Shown here one piece after another: positions 23,298 to 31,649 of a DNA stretch of 47,145 nucleotides (position 1 is its first letter; the number at the start of each line of letters is the position of its first letter). The translations under genes were made by a program, and so were the position numbers. Origin of the DNA: Phaeodactylibacter luteus (GTDB taxonomy: Bacteria > Bacteroidota > Bacteroidia > Chitinophagales > Saprospiraceae); contig NZ_VOOR01000044.1 in NCBI RefSeq assembly GCF_007993045.1, positions 1-47,145 of the forward strand, given 5' to 3'. The notes under the pieces were generated by a model that saw nothing but the letters and a program-made list of their open reading frames with translations, did no database searches and was not told the origin of the DNA.

Positions 23298-23963
23298 ATG
23301 GAAGAGCACAAACTCACCGTGAGCCGCACGGCCCGCTACTATACTATGGGCAAGCCCGGCCCGCATATCAAATACTGGGTGATCGCCTGCCACGGCTATG
23401 GGCAGTTGGGCAAACATTTTATCCGCAAGTTCGATGCCATTCAGAGGGAAGACACCTTTGTGCTTGCGCCCGAGGGGCTTTCCAGGTTTTATTGGGGTGG
23501 GCTTAGCGGGCAGCCGGCTGCCAGTTGGATGACTTCGGAGGGCAGGCTGGAAGAGATAGCGGATTATACTGCTTACCTCAGCAGCCTTCACGAGCGGTAC
23601 CTTGGGCAGTTCAGCGGGGCAGCTAAGCTTGTGCTGCTTGGGTTTTCCCAAGGGGCTACGACACTTGTAAGGTGGCTGCATGCCGCTCGGCCGGCGTTTT
23701 CGGACCTGGTCCTGTGGGCCGGCACCGCTCCTGAGGATATCACATACCAAGGGCTGGAGGCTTATCTTTCAGGCAGGCAAGTGCACAGCGTATGTGGGGA
23801 CGAAGACCCTTACCTCACCCCGAGCCGTATGGAGGCACAGCTCCGGTTGCTGAAGGGATGGCCCGCTATACTGCACGAGCGGGGCTTCACCGGAGGGCAC
23901 ACCGTCGACCGGGCTGCGTTGAAGGCCCTTTTTGACGAGATTAGAAAGGAAGGGGAAAACTAA
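23298..23963 (+). CDS. Alpha/beta hydrolase (carboxylesterase/phospholipase-like)
   Basis: The start is set at 23298 (MEEHKLTVSRTARYYTMG); the frame upstream overlaps repeat-derived sequence. The 221-residue protein has the oxyanion-hole motif ACHGYGQLG, the nucleophile elbow GFSQG, an acid in CGDEDPYLTP and the catalytic histidine in GGHTVD. This matches the small PF02230-type esterases. There is no signal peptide, so it is cytoplasmic. The substrate is unknown; relatives act on short acyl esters or lysophospholipids. A TACTTTCG box (one mismatch) ends close to the start codon, so the transcript may be nearly leaderless. Confidence 0.87.
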   Translation: MEEHKLTVSRTARYYTMGKPGPHIKYWVIACHGYGQLGKHFIRKFDAIQREDTFVLAPEGLSRFYWGGLSGQPAASWMTSEGRLEEIADYTAYLSSLHERYLGQFSGAAKLVLLGFSQGATTLVRWLHAARPAFSDLVLWAGTAPEDITYQGLEAYLSGRQVHSVCGDEDPYLTPSRMEAQLRLLKGWPAILHERGFTGGHTVDRAALKALFDEIRKEGEN

Positions 23964-23996
23964 TCCGCCAGAGCGCAGTGACTGCGCTGGCGGATT
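23962..23996. terminator. Strong hairpin after the esterase gene
   Basis: AATCCGCC (23962-23969) pairs with GGCGGATT (23989-23996), continuing inward as CGCAG/CTGCG with a small bulge. It begins at the stop codon. There is no T-run, so it may be a terminator or mRNA stabiliser. The remaining ~300 bases to 24294 show no gene that I can support. Confidence 0.45.
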
Positions 23997-24294
23997 GTCG
24001 GGAATGCAAATCTGTATATCGTGTTATCCGGGAATGCCCGAATTTGGGAAATTATCGGTTTTACGTTTTATCAAAAGTGCTATATTCCGCCGACAGTCAC
24101 AATCATTTGTAGCAGACAGGCCTTTTTTTGTAGTAATCAGGATGATCTAGAGAAGGTCAAGCCCTACAGCGCACTGCCCCATGCACAGACACTGAGGCAC
24201 AGCGCGCACGGAACATCACGGGGCAAAACCCTCCGTGGCTTCTCTTTCCCCTTGGCAAAACCAGTCTTTATGGGGGTAAAGCGTACACAACGAT

Positions 24295-25443
24295 ATGAGC
24301 ATAAGCAGAGCCCAAGATAAACTGTATGAAGCATTGAGGCGGGACCTGACGCAGCACTTGGCGTTTGGCTTTGTGGTGCTGCTGGTGGTCTTCTGCTTTT
24401 TTGCGGTGCATGCCTGGTATCAGGGCAAAGCCGAACTGTTAGACACATTTGGCTATCAGCGGGAAGCATTCTGGAAGGTGTTCCGGGAAGCCTTGGGGTA
24501 TACCCTGCTGATGGGCGTGCCGGTCTATTTCAACCTGTTTTTTGTTTACCAGGGCCGGCTACAAGATTTTATCGGCCGCCGGCTGATGGACCGGGCTGCG
24601 GTGAAAACTTATGCTTTTTACTTTTTCCTTCTCTTGAGCTTGCTGACCGCCGTCCTGTTCTCCTTTGTCTATGCCCCCCTTATGCAAGCTGCTTTTGATA
24701 TCATAGATCAGCAGTGGTACGAGCTGGTCATTGCCATATTGGTATTTATCCTGAGCACCACAGGCTTGTCCTATACCAAAGATGCCATTGAGCGGAGCCG
24801 GGAGCTGGAGCGCAAAGAGCGCCTTGATACCATCCGGAAGCGCAAAGAAGCCGAACGGCAGCTGGATTTTATCAAGCGGCAGATACGGCCTCATTTCCTG
24901 TTCAACACCTTAGCCAACCTGCAGATACTGGCCCGTAGGAAGTCGGACGACCTCCCCGAGCACATTGGGCAGCTTTCCCGGCTTCTGCGCCATCTGGTTT
25001 ACCAGACCAATACACGGTTTGTGCCCCTGGAAGAAGAGCTGAGCTTTATCCGCAGCTACCTGGAGCTGCAGCGCCTACAGTTGTCAAGGGAAGCTATCTT
25101 GGATTACAGCGAAGAGGGGCAGGCACCGGCAGGAGCGCGGATCGCCCCAATGATATTGCTGCTTTTTGTAGAGAACTGCTTTAAGCACTACAATAGCCGC
25201 AGCCAAGGCCCCAAGGAGATCCGCATACGGTTTGCTATGAGGAAAGGGCGCCTGAACGCAGTGATTTCCAATACCTTCAAGCCCCACGCCCGCAATGAAG
25301 GGACACAGGAGCCTCCGGGGCAGGGTATCGGGCTTGCAGCTGCGATTGAGCACCTTGCCCTGGTCTACGGTGAAGACTATGAGCTGTCGGTGTCCAATGA
25401 GCCTCCGTATTATACGGTAAAGCTGGAAATCCCAATATTATGA
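24295..25443 (+). CDS. LytS-family sensor histidine kinase
   Basis: The 382-residue protein has four membrane helices (about 22-42, 62-84, 103-125, 136-160) and a charged coiled-coil linker (SRELERKERLDTIRKRKEAER). The His_kinase domain has RPHFLFNTLANLQ with His at about 200, then the ATPase domain with FVENCFKHY (N-box, Asn about 294) and GQGIGLAAAIEHL. This architecture is the usual Bacteroidota partner of LytTR regulators. There is no extracellular sensor domain, so the membrane part itself probably senses. The stop overlaps the regulator start by four bases (ATGA). Confidence 0.93.
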   Translation: MSISRAQDKLYEALRRDLTQHLAFGFVVLLVVFCFFAVHAWYQGKAELLDTFGYQREAFWKVFREALGYTLLMGVPVYFNLFFVYQGRLQDFIGRRLMDRAAVKTYAFYFFLLLSLLTAVLFSFVYAPLMQAAFDIIDQQWYELVIAILVFILSTTGLSYTKDAIERSRELERKERLDTIRKRKEAERQLDFIKRQIRPHFLFNTLANLQILARRKSDDLPEHIGQLSRLLRHLVYQTNTRFVPLEEELSFIRSYLELQRLQLSREAILDYSEEGQAPAGARIAPMILLLFVENCFKHYNSRSQGPKEIRIRFAMRKGRLNAVISNTFKPHARNEGTQEPPGQGIGLAAAIEHLALVYGEDYELSVSNEPPYYTVKLEIPIL

Positions 25444-26186
25444 TCCAATACCCTTTCATCATTGTGGAAGATGTTGCGCTGCAGCGCGAATATTTGTCAG
25501 AGCTGCTCAGCTCCCGCCTGGAGCTGTCCCCCTTAGGCGCTTTTGACAACGCAGAAGAGGCCTACGAGTTTCTGGCCAGCCCGGAAGAGCGAAAGCCTGC
25601 GCTCATTTTTCTAGACATAGAGATGCCAGAAGCCAGTGGCTTCAATCTGCTGGAGTCCCTCCGTAATTTGCGGTTGCAGTGCAAAGTCATCATCACGACC
25701 GCCTTCGCCGAGTATGCGGTAAAGGGGTACGAATACGGCTTGTCTGGCTATCTGCTGAAGCCTATCGAGCCCCAGCAGCTCAACAAAGCGGTTGACCGTG
25801 CGATACAGGAGCTACAGGCGGCAGGCCAGGCCAGGAGGAACGACGACCAGCATTTGTTGATCAAGGAAAAGGGGCGGTGGGTACGGCTGCAATATGATGA
25901 AATTTTGTACTTGGAAGGGGCAAATGTGGATGTCCGGATCATTACACAGGGCGGCACATTTTTGACCCGCGACCGGATAAAAAACCTTGCTCAGGCCCTG
26001 CCATCGGCCCTTTTTCTTAGAGTGCACGACAGCTTCATCGTCAACCTCAGCTATGTCAAAGCCTATGCCAGCAATTACTCTTTCCTAGAGCTGTGCCCCG
26101 GGCCAGGCGAAGCCTTGGTGAAGCTTCCTGTGGGCCCCAAATACCGGCCAAAGGTAAAGGAACAAGTATCTACTATGGACGGGTAG
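25440..26186 (+). CDS. LytTR-family response regulator
   Basis: The 248-residue protein has a receiver domain with phospho-acceptor Asp59 in FLDIEMPEASGF and the conserved LKPIEP lysine at about 107. A LytTR DNA-binding domain starts near residue 140 (LLIKEKGRWVRLQYDEILYL) and includes RVHDSFIVNLSYVKAY. It should be phosphorylated by the adjacent kinase and bind direct-repeat promoter sites. The target genes are not evident. Its 3' end overlaps the convergent ATE-like gene by 14 bases. Confidence 0.94.
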   Translation: MIQYPFIIVEDVALQREYLSELLSSRLELSPLGAFDNAEEAYEFLASPEERKPALIFLDIEMPEASGFNLLESLRNLRLQCKVIITTAFAEYAVKGYEYGLSGYLLKPIEPQQLNKAVDRAIQELQAAGQARRNDDQHLLIKEKGRWVRLQYDEILYLEGANVDVRIITQGGTFLTRDRIKNLAQALPSALFLRVHDSFIVNLSYVKAYASNYSFLELCPGPGEALVKLPVGPKYRPKVKEQVSTMDG

Positions 26187-27252
26187 CCATTTGCCCCAGG
26201 GCTTGCCTTATCGCTTCCGGTTTGGAGGACGTTTCGAGTATGGATTCGACCACCAGCAGCTCAACGTAGTTGTGGCGTTTGTCGAAAGAAGCCGTGTAGG
26301 AATTATTGAAATAAAGCTGGAGGTCATTGAAAGGTGCAGCTACCGTCAGCTGATACTTTTTTAGCCCTGGTTCGTAGAGGACCATCCAAACGCGCTCGTC
26401 AGCAGCGGCCCGCTCCACCTTGAGGAAAATCGGGTGGTCTACATAGGGCGCATTCCAAAAGCCGAACAAGTTGGCTTCGAAAAGCGGGTAGTACATCACC
26501 TGAGCAGCAATGCCAAAGTGTGCCAAGTATTGCTGCATATCGGAAAGGTGCTGTTCCATCTGCAGCATCGGGATATCCGTTTCGCGCAGTGCCTTGTAGG
26601 GCTTCCACGATTGCGTGCCCAGCTCAAAGTAATCAGCCTCCCCGATCCGGAGCTTGTAATCGAAGCGCGGATAGCCGGGGACCACATAGCCCGGATAGAA
26701 ATATTGCAGCCCGGCTGCCTTGGCGTGCTCTATTTCTTTGAGCATAGTATAAAACCCCACACTGTGCTTGCTGTAGTCAGGGTCATAAACCCCCATGATG
26801 CTTGCTGCGCTTTCGGCACCCGTATCAAAATAGCTTAGGCCGATCAGCCTGTTGCCATGGTAAACGGCTACCTCCAGGGTTTGGAAAATATTGTGGTCTT
26901 CCCCATCCATAAGGGCATCGTGGAGGGTAGGGGCGAGCAGGCCCGAGAAAGCGCTTTTGTAACGCCGGTAGAGCCGTTCTTTTTCTGGCGTGATGCTGGC
27001 TGGCCTGACCTGTGCTGTGAAGAGGGCATCGTTTTTCCTGACCAGCTTTCTCAGGCTTTTGCGGAAGCGGTACCCCTGAAGGCCAAGCCGCACCCAGATT
27101 GCGGAGTAAAAAGAGCGGCCAAAGCAAAGGAAGTGCGTGGTGAACATCGTCTGCCCCATGCGGTACCAGCCCTTAGACAGGTAGGCATCGAGCTCTTCTG
27201 GCAATAAAATTTCAGGATAATGTTTTTCAGCAAACATGGGCTTTTTTTCCAT
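26173..27252 (-). CDS. ATE/Bpt-like arginyl/leucyl-tRNA-protein transferase family, paralog 2
   Basis: The 359-residue product (start 27252 or MFAEKHYPE at 27237) has an N-terminal region with YLSKGWYRMGQTMFTTHFL. The GNAT-like core carries the signature LQYFYPGYVVPGYPRFDYK, comparable to the YYYxGYYI...MxYK motif of ATE1/Bpt transferases that add an amino acid from tRNA to protein N-termini. The C-terminal ~130 residues extend beyond the ~250-residue bacterial Bpt. It lies 82 bases after its close relative at 27335-28447; the pair is probably an old tandem duplication, since sequence identity is moderate and concentrated in the signature. The enzymatic activity is inferred. Confidence 0.65.
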   Translation of the reverse strand: MEKKPMFAEKHYPEILLPEELDAYLSKGWYRMGQTMFTTHFLCFGRSFYSAIWVRLGLQGYRFRKSLRKLVRKNDALFTAQVRPASITPEKERLYRRYKSAFSGLLAPTLHDALMDGEDHNIFQTLEVAVYHGNRLIGLSYFDTGAESAASIMGVYDPDYSKHSVGFYTMLKEIEHAKAAGLQYFYPGYVVPGYPRFDYKLRIGEADYFELGTQSWKPYKALRETDIPMLQMEQHLSDMQQYLAHFGIAAQVMYYPLFEANLFGFWNAPYVDHPIFLKVERAAADERVWMVLYEPGLKKYQLTVAAPFNDLQLYFNNSYTASFDKRHNYVELLVVESILETSSKPEAIRQALGQMATRP

Positions 27253-27334
27253 CCAACCACATCAATAAAAAGCGATAATAACAATTATTTTCGGATTGCC
27301 GCTCTACGCGCACTGCTTATGTGAAGCGGTTTGG

Positions 27335-28447
27335 TCACGGGTTGCTGGAATTGAACAGTGGCAAAGGGGACCGAGGTTGAGCAAAACCTTGGATTATTTC
27401 CAGTGCACTGTTCTGGCACAGGTCTTGCCCCAGGGTGCTCAGCACAGCCACTGGCAAGCGCAACAGCCCTGGCTTCTGTTTCATAAGCTGTTGGTAAGCT
27501 GGGGTATGGTGTACTCCCAGCCCAAAAAATTTTGCGTTCAGTACCTGAAAGTTCTGGCGCTCTGGGTGGAAAACCGCCATGGGCACAATTTTGGACGGCT
27601 CTGGGACTTCGGGGATCAGGACGAAAGGGAATTCCAGGTAGGGCAGTGGCCGGTCATCAAAAAAACGGATGTCGAAGTGCAGGTAATCACAGACGATGGC
27701 GCCAATGCCGTTGCCCTGCAGCAGGCTTTTTAGCTGGGCAAGCGCTGTTTTCATCTGATTGACCGGAATATCCTGCGGCGCTACAGTCTCAGCCGGCTGC
27801 CAGGTGCCGCTCGGCAGGAGGTAATACTCAAGCGGCCCCACCCGGTGCTTGTAATCGAATTCTGGGTAGCCAGGGACCACATACCCGGGGTAAAAGTACT
27901 GTCTGCCTGTTGCAAGCCCATACTCGATTTCAGCCAGCATGGTGAGCAGGCCAAGGCTGTGGGCACGGTAGGCAGGGTCATAAACCCCTTGGCTGCTGTA
28001 GATGCTTTTTTCCCCGAGGTTGAACACACTAAATGCGATGAGCCGCTCTCCATCAAATACCTTGACAGAGCGGGTATCAAAAGTGAAGGGCCCCTGCGGC
28101 GCGTTGAGGTAAAATTCCAGGCCGGTCAGCGGGCGGTCAGGGAACGCTCGGGTATAAGCTTCATGCACCCTCTGTGCAGCCTCGTCAAAATGAAAACAGC
28201 TGCCTGCCTCTATCTTGAATTTCTGGCTGCCTCGTTTCCACAGCCGCCGCATGCTCTTGGAGCTGCCATATTCCGATAAGGGCAGGCGGGTCGGGACCGT
28301 AGAGTACAGCTGCCCTTCCTCTTCTGGCGGGAAGCGCATGAAATGGGAGGTGTATATTTCTTGCCCGATACAGCGCCAGCCGGCTTCCAGGTAGTCATCG
28401 AGCAAAGCTGGCGCAACGTTTTGGGGGGATCTTATTCTTGAGTACAT
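27335..28447 (-). CDS. ATE/Bpt-like arginyl/leucyl-tRNA-protein transferase family, paralog 1
   Basis: The 370-residue product has the same layout as its neighbour: N-terminal LDDYLEAGWRCIGQEIYTSHF, a long middle, then GVYDPAYRAHSLGLLTMLAEIEYG and the signature RQYFYPGYVVPGYPEFDYK. The shared blocks (GVYDPxY, SxGxxTML.EIE, QYFYPGYVVPGYPxFDYK) show common descent. The C-terminus is divergent from paralog 2. In the ATE family these residues bind the aminoacyl-tRNA end. There is no signal peptide, so it is cytoplasmic. A role in N-degron tagging or another aminoacylation is inferred from family only. Confidence 0.65.
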   Translation of the reverse strand: MYSRIRSPQNVAPALLDDYLEAGWRCIGQEIYTSHFMRFPPEEEGQLYSTVPTRLPLSEYGSSKSMRRLWKRGSQKFKIEAGSCFHFDEAAQRVHEAYTRAFPDRPLTGLEFYLNAPQGPFTFDTRSVKVFDGERLIAFSVFNLGEKSIYSSQGVYDPAYRAHSLGLLTMLAEIEYGLATGRQYFYPGYVVPGYPEFDYKHRVGPLEYYLLPSGTWQPAETVAPQDIPVNQMKTALAQLKSLLQGNGIGAIVCDYLHFDIRFFDDRPLPYLEFPFVLIPEVPEPSKIVPMAVFHPERQNFQVLNAKFFGLGVHHTPAYQQLMKQKPGLLRLPVAVLSTLGQDLCQNSALEIIQGFAQPRSPLPLFNSSNP

Positions 28448-28522
28448 CCCGCAAAATTAATCAAATTGATTTGCACCCTACAGTCTTTGCGCCCAATCGT
28501 TTTATTTTCTGGCCCATCTAGG

Positions 28523-29344
28523 TCAGGGAGCGGGCTGAGTTTGCAAGCGGTAGACGAGGGAAAGCCCGTACCGCCGGGAAAGCCCGATGTTTTCCCCTGA
28601 GACGATCCACGCTGCGTTGCCGGCAATGCCTAGCCCTTCCCAAATTGGGAGATATAGGGTAGCGCCAACCCTGGCCCAGTCCGAACCGCTTCCGCCCGTT
28701 ACGGATTGATCGGTGCCATTGTTTAGGGTGTTGTACCATTCAGACCAGACTTCGGCGAAATACCACCGCCCGCCAAAACCTGCTCGGGCCAGAATGGGGA
28801 TAGCGGTCTGAAGTGGGCTGAGGAACCGGAAGTCAGCGCCGGTCTGCACATGGGCAAAAAAGCCGTAGTCGGCCTGGTACTGTAGGGCAATACGGCCTTG
28901 GAACATAAAAGCGCCGACGCCGATAGGGTTTTCCGTTGCGGTAGGGTAACTGGACAGCGGAGCGGTAATGCCCACTGCCGTGATGGTGCTCAGCAGCCCC
29001 TTGCTTTTCCGCTGCTGGCCATTGAGGTATTTGAGGAAAAAACTGCCGTCCTGCAGCCCACGGTTCTGCTCATCGATAATGAGGTAGGGGATGGAAGCCA
29101 CCAAAGCGCCCCTTTTGTTGAAACTATACTCTGTGAACAGGTTGTAGGATTGTGTCGTAAGCGAACGCGCTTCGGGCGTATTGCCAAACAGGTACTCGTC
29201 AAAGGATTCTGTGGCGTAGCCCAAGGCAATGTCAAGGGTGCCCCCGCTGTTCATAAAGCCACTGATTGGCCCCTGTGCGGAGAGTGTTGTAAGGCTAATG
29301 AGGAGTGTACCCAAGGTACAGGTGAATATTCTGAGCATGTGCAT
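28523..29344 (-). CDS. Outer-membrane beta-barrel protein (transporter-like)
   Basis: The start is set at 29344 (MHMLRIFTCTLGTLLISLTT) or 29338; both give a signal peptide cleaved near LSAQG. A longer frame to 29512 runs through the promoter and into the opposite gene and is rejected. The ~250 mature residues are amphipathic strands (LDIALGYATESFDEYLFG, YNLFTEYSFNKRGALVASIP, FAHVQTGADFRFL, YGLSLVYRLQ) and finish in an aromatic-containing strand. This resembles small channel-like barrels annotated as 'transporter'. The cargo is unknown. Confidence 0.72.
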   Translation of the reverse strand: MHMLRIFTCTLGTLLISLTTLSAQGPISGFMNSGGTLDIALGYATESFDEYLFGNTPEARSLTTQSYNLFTEYSFNKRGALVASIPYLIIDEQNRGLQDGSFFLKYLNGQQRKSKGLLSTITAVGITAPLSSYPTATENPIGVGAFMFQGRIALQYQADYGFFAHVQTGADFRFLSPLQTAIPILARAGFGGRWYFAEVWSEWYNTLNNGTDQSVTGGSGSDWARVGATLYLPIWEGLGIAGNAAWIVSGENIGLSRRYGLSLVYRLQTQPAP

Positions 29345-29355
29345 TGTAGTTTCTG

Positions 29356-29363
29356 CAAAGGTA
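29356..29363 (-). promoter_or_regulatory. Bacteroidota -7 box for the barrel gene
   Basis: The minus strand reads TACCTTTG followed by C, an exact TAnnTTTG match, ending 12 bases before the ATG at 29344. It rules out the longer reading frame and implies a very short leader. Confidence 0.55.
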
Positions 29364-29469
29364 GCCGCAGAAAGGCACAGGGTACGGTGGGGCGGTGACA
29401 AAATGAGCGTATTGGGCAGGCATTGGCAAAGTTTTTGGAGGGTGGCCGCAAAATACTCCCTAAAGGGTC

Positions 29470-29477
29470 TATATTTG
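29470..29477 (+). promoter_or_regulatory. Bacteroidota -7 box for the mannosyltransferase gene
   Basis: TATATTTG is an exact TAnnTTTG match, 67 bases before the TTG start at 29544. With the box at 29356-29363 it makes a compact divergent promoter region. Confidence 0.5.
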
Positions 29478-29543
29478 TGGGCCGGCAGCGGCATTGCCTG
29501 CAAGCGTACCAATTCCTGTTATTCACAAAAGCTCTATTCGGTC

Positions 29544-30287
29544 TTGTCAGATAGCCTAGTCATAATTCCTACCTACAACGAGAAGGAAAACATCGCACGC
29601 ATGATCGATAAGGTCATGAGCCTGCCCCTTGGTTTCCACTTGCTTATTGTAGATGATGGTTCGCCCGATGGCACAGCAGATATTGTCCGTGGGAAAATGG
29701 AGGAATACCCTGGCCGAGTGCACATCAAAGAACGGCAAGGCAAGCTAGGGTTGGGCACTGCCTATATCGCTGGCTTCAGATGGGGGCTGGAAAAAGGCTA
29801 CGATTTTATTTTCGAAATGGATGCCGACTTTTCACATAACCCCGACGACCTGGCCCGTCTGTACGACGCCTGTGCCAAGGGGGCGGGCATGGCAGTAGGC
29901 TCTCGTTATGTGAAAGGGGGGAAGCTGGAGAACTGGCCTGCCGACCGTGTTTTGCTGTCTTATGGGGCATCCATCTATGTCCGCATGATCACTTTCATGC
30001 CCGTCAACGACCCTACCGCAGGTTTTGTCTGCTACCGGCGGGAAGTCTTGGAAGCGATTGATTTAGATAAAATCCGTTTTGTAGGGTATGCTTTTCAGAT
30101 CGAGATGAAGTTTGCTGCATTCCAATTAGGCTATCGCATTGCAGAGGTGCCCATCACCTTTACCGATAGGATAGAGGGGACATCGAAAATGTCTTCTGGC
30201 ATCATCAAAGAGGCGGTGCTCGGCGTGCTCCAAATGCGGGTCCGTGGTTTTTTTAATACCTATAAAGCTGATCCTCCCACCGCCTGA
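29544..30287 (+). CDS. Polyprenol-phosphate mannosyltransferase (GT2, Dpm1-like)
   Basis: The start is a TTG at 29544, giving MSDSLVIIPTYNEKENIARM, the usual beginning of the family; the frame stays open upstream but enters the divergent promoter and gene, and no ATG is available. The 247-residue GT2 domain has LIVDDGSPDGT (nucleotide and metal binding) and EMDADFSHNPDD (DxD-like acceptor metal site), followed by the DPTAGFVCYRREVL segment typical of dolichyl/polyprenyl-phosphate mannose synthases. No C-terminal membrane helices are present, so it is the short peripheral type. It transfers a sugar from a GDP-sugar to polyprenyl phosphate at the membrane, probably for surface glycans. Confidence 0.9.
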   Translation: MSDSLVIIPTYNEKENIARMIDKVMSLPLGFHLLIVDDGSPDGTADIVRGKMEEYPGRVHIKERQGKLGLGTAYIAGFRWGLEKGYDFIFEMDADFSHNPDDLARLYDACAKGAGMAVGSRYVKGGKLENWPADRVLLSYGASIYVRMITFMPVNDPTAGFVCYRREVLEAIDLDKIRFVGYAFQIEMKFAAFQLGYRIAEVPITFTDRIEGTSKMSSGIIKEAVLGVLQMRVRGFFNTYKADPPTA

Positions 30288-30328
30288 TCTTCTTACCATT
30301 ATTGCTATGCTACCATAGCAGCTACCGC

Positions 30329-30424
30329 TGCACAGAGATAAGTTAGCCACTGAGGCACTGAGTACACAAAGCTGCACAGAGGTGAAGTGCTCCGTGTGCC
30401 TCCGTGCCCTCTCTGTCTCCGTGA
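30329..30424. repeat. CACNGAG / CTCCGTG heptamer array (inverted halves)
   Basis: In this 96-base stretch the left half carries CACAGAG, CACTGAG, CACTGAG and CACAGAG. The right half carries the complementary-sense CTCCGTG three times plus CTCTCTGT. The halves can fold into a long imperfect hairpin. Similar CACNGAG-rich intergenic stretches occur in many environmental bacterial genomes. It lies between the mannosyltransferase gene and holA; the rest of that 233-base gap holds no gene. Confidence 0.6.
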
Positions 30425-30520
30425 CGAAAACAGAGCGCAAATGAAAGCCAAATCCGGCGGAAGAGTAGGGGGGAAGTCGCCGTTCTTGCGTATTATTGTC
30501 CTTCACTGAAACCATGAATA

Positions 30521-31528
30521 TTGGAATTCCAGCAGATCCTGGCAGAAATAAAAAACAAGAAGTTCCACCCGGTCTACTTCCTGCACGGAAAAGAGCCCTA
30601 CTTTATCGATGCCATCGCTAAGCAGATTGAGGAGCACACCCTTTCCGAAAGCGAGCGGGCTTTCAATCAGTCTGTATTTTATGGTAAAGACGTAGACCAT
30701 ATGGCCATAGTGGACACCGCCCGGCGCTTCCCAATGATGGCACCGCGGCAGTTAGTCCTGCTCAAAGAAGCCCAGGACATGCGCAGTTTGGACAGCCTAT
30801 TGCCCTATATTGAGAAACCGGCCGAATCTACTGTGCTTGTTATTGCCTACAAGTACAAGAAGCTCAATATGAACACCAAGTTGGGCAAGGCGCTTAAGAA
30901 GACCGCCCTGGTCTTTGAGTCCAAGCCCCTTTACGACAATCAGGTGCCGGGCTGGATCGCTAACTTCCTCAAGGGACAGGGGCTTAAGGTGACGCCCAAA
31001 GCAGCGGAGCTGATTGCAGAGAACCTCGGTGCCGACCTTTCGAAGGTGGCCAACGAGCTCGACAAATTAGCGCTCAATTTGCCTGCCAATGCCACTGTAG
31101 ACGACGCCGCTGTTGAAAGGTATGTAGGCATCAGCAAAGATTTTAATGTCTTTGAGCTTCAGAAGGCAATAGGCCTGCGGGATTTCCTGAAAGCGCAGCG
31201 CATAGTAGCCTACTTTACGGCCAACCCCAAAAAAGGCCCCCTGCCTATGCTCGTTGGCTCCCTCTACAACTACTTCAGCAAAATCTACCTCTACCACGCC
31301 GTCAAAGATCAAGGCGAACCGGCCATTTTACAGGCCCTTGGGCTGCGTTCCAGCTTTTTTCTGAAAGAATACCGGGCAGCAGCTAAAAACTACCCGCGCG
31401 CCAAAGCAGAGCAGGCCATTGCCCTGTTGCAGGAGTTCGATTTGAAGTCGAAAGGGGTGGGCTACAACAGCACCGGCAAACCGGAGGGGGAGCTGATGAA
31501 GGAAATGGTCTGGCGCCTGATGCACTGA
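30521..31528 (+). CDS. holA: DNA polymerase III subunit delta
   Basis: The 335-residue protein starts at a TTG (30521, MEFQQILAEIKNKKFHPVYF); an in-frame TGA two codons upstream excludes a longer start. FHPVYFLHGKEPYFIDAI is the typical N-terminal strand-turn of HolA. The AAA+-like domain includes PRQLVLLKEAQDM and FESKPLYDNQVPGWIANFLK, and the collar domain covers the last ~120 residues. HolA opens the sliding clamp as part of the clamp loader. It lacks a Walker A motif, as expected for delta. A TATTATTG box (one mismatch) lies near 30491. Confidence 0.92.
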   Translation: MEFQQILAEIKNKKFHPVYFLHGKEPYFIDAIAKQIEEHTLSESERAFNQSVFYGKDVDHMAIVDTARRFPMMAPRQLVLLKEAQDMRSLDSLLPYIEKPAESTVLVIAYKYKKLNMNTKLGKALKKTALVFESKPLYDNQVPGWIANFLKGQGLKVTPKAAELIAENLGADLSKVANELDKLALNLPANATVDDAAVERYVGISKDFNVFELQKAIGLRDFLKAQRIVAYFTANPKKGPLPMLVGSLYNYFSKIYLYHAVKDQGEPAILQALGLRSSFFLKEYRAAAKNYPRAKAEQAIALLQEFDLKSKGVGYNSTGKPEGELMKEMVWRLMH

Positions 31529-31649
31529 CCGGGCCGCGAAAGATTTAATATATGGATAACAAGGAGCTTTCTTGCCTATCTGCGGAATCGCTTACCTTTC
31601 TGGTTTAATTTGTGCGGCGCTATTTTGGCGCTGCTCTAACTTCCGCCTT

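Noticed and set aside
24021-24320. Plus-strand frame before the LytS gene
   Set aside because: Composition looks like translated intergenic DNA, and it runs into the kinase start in another frame.
29229-29543. Upstream extension of the mannosyltransferase frame
   Set aside because: It overlaps the divergent barrel gene and both promoter boxes, and the added residues do not fit the GT2 family.
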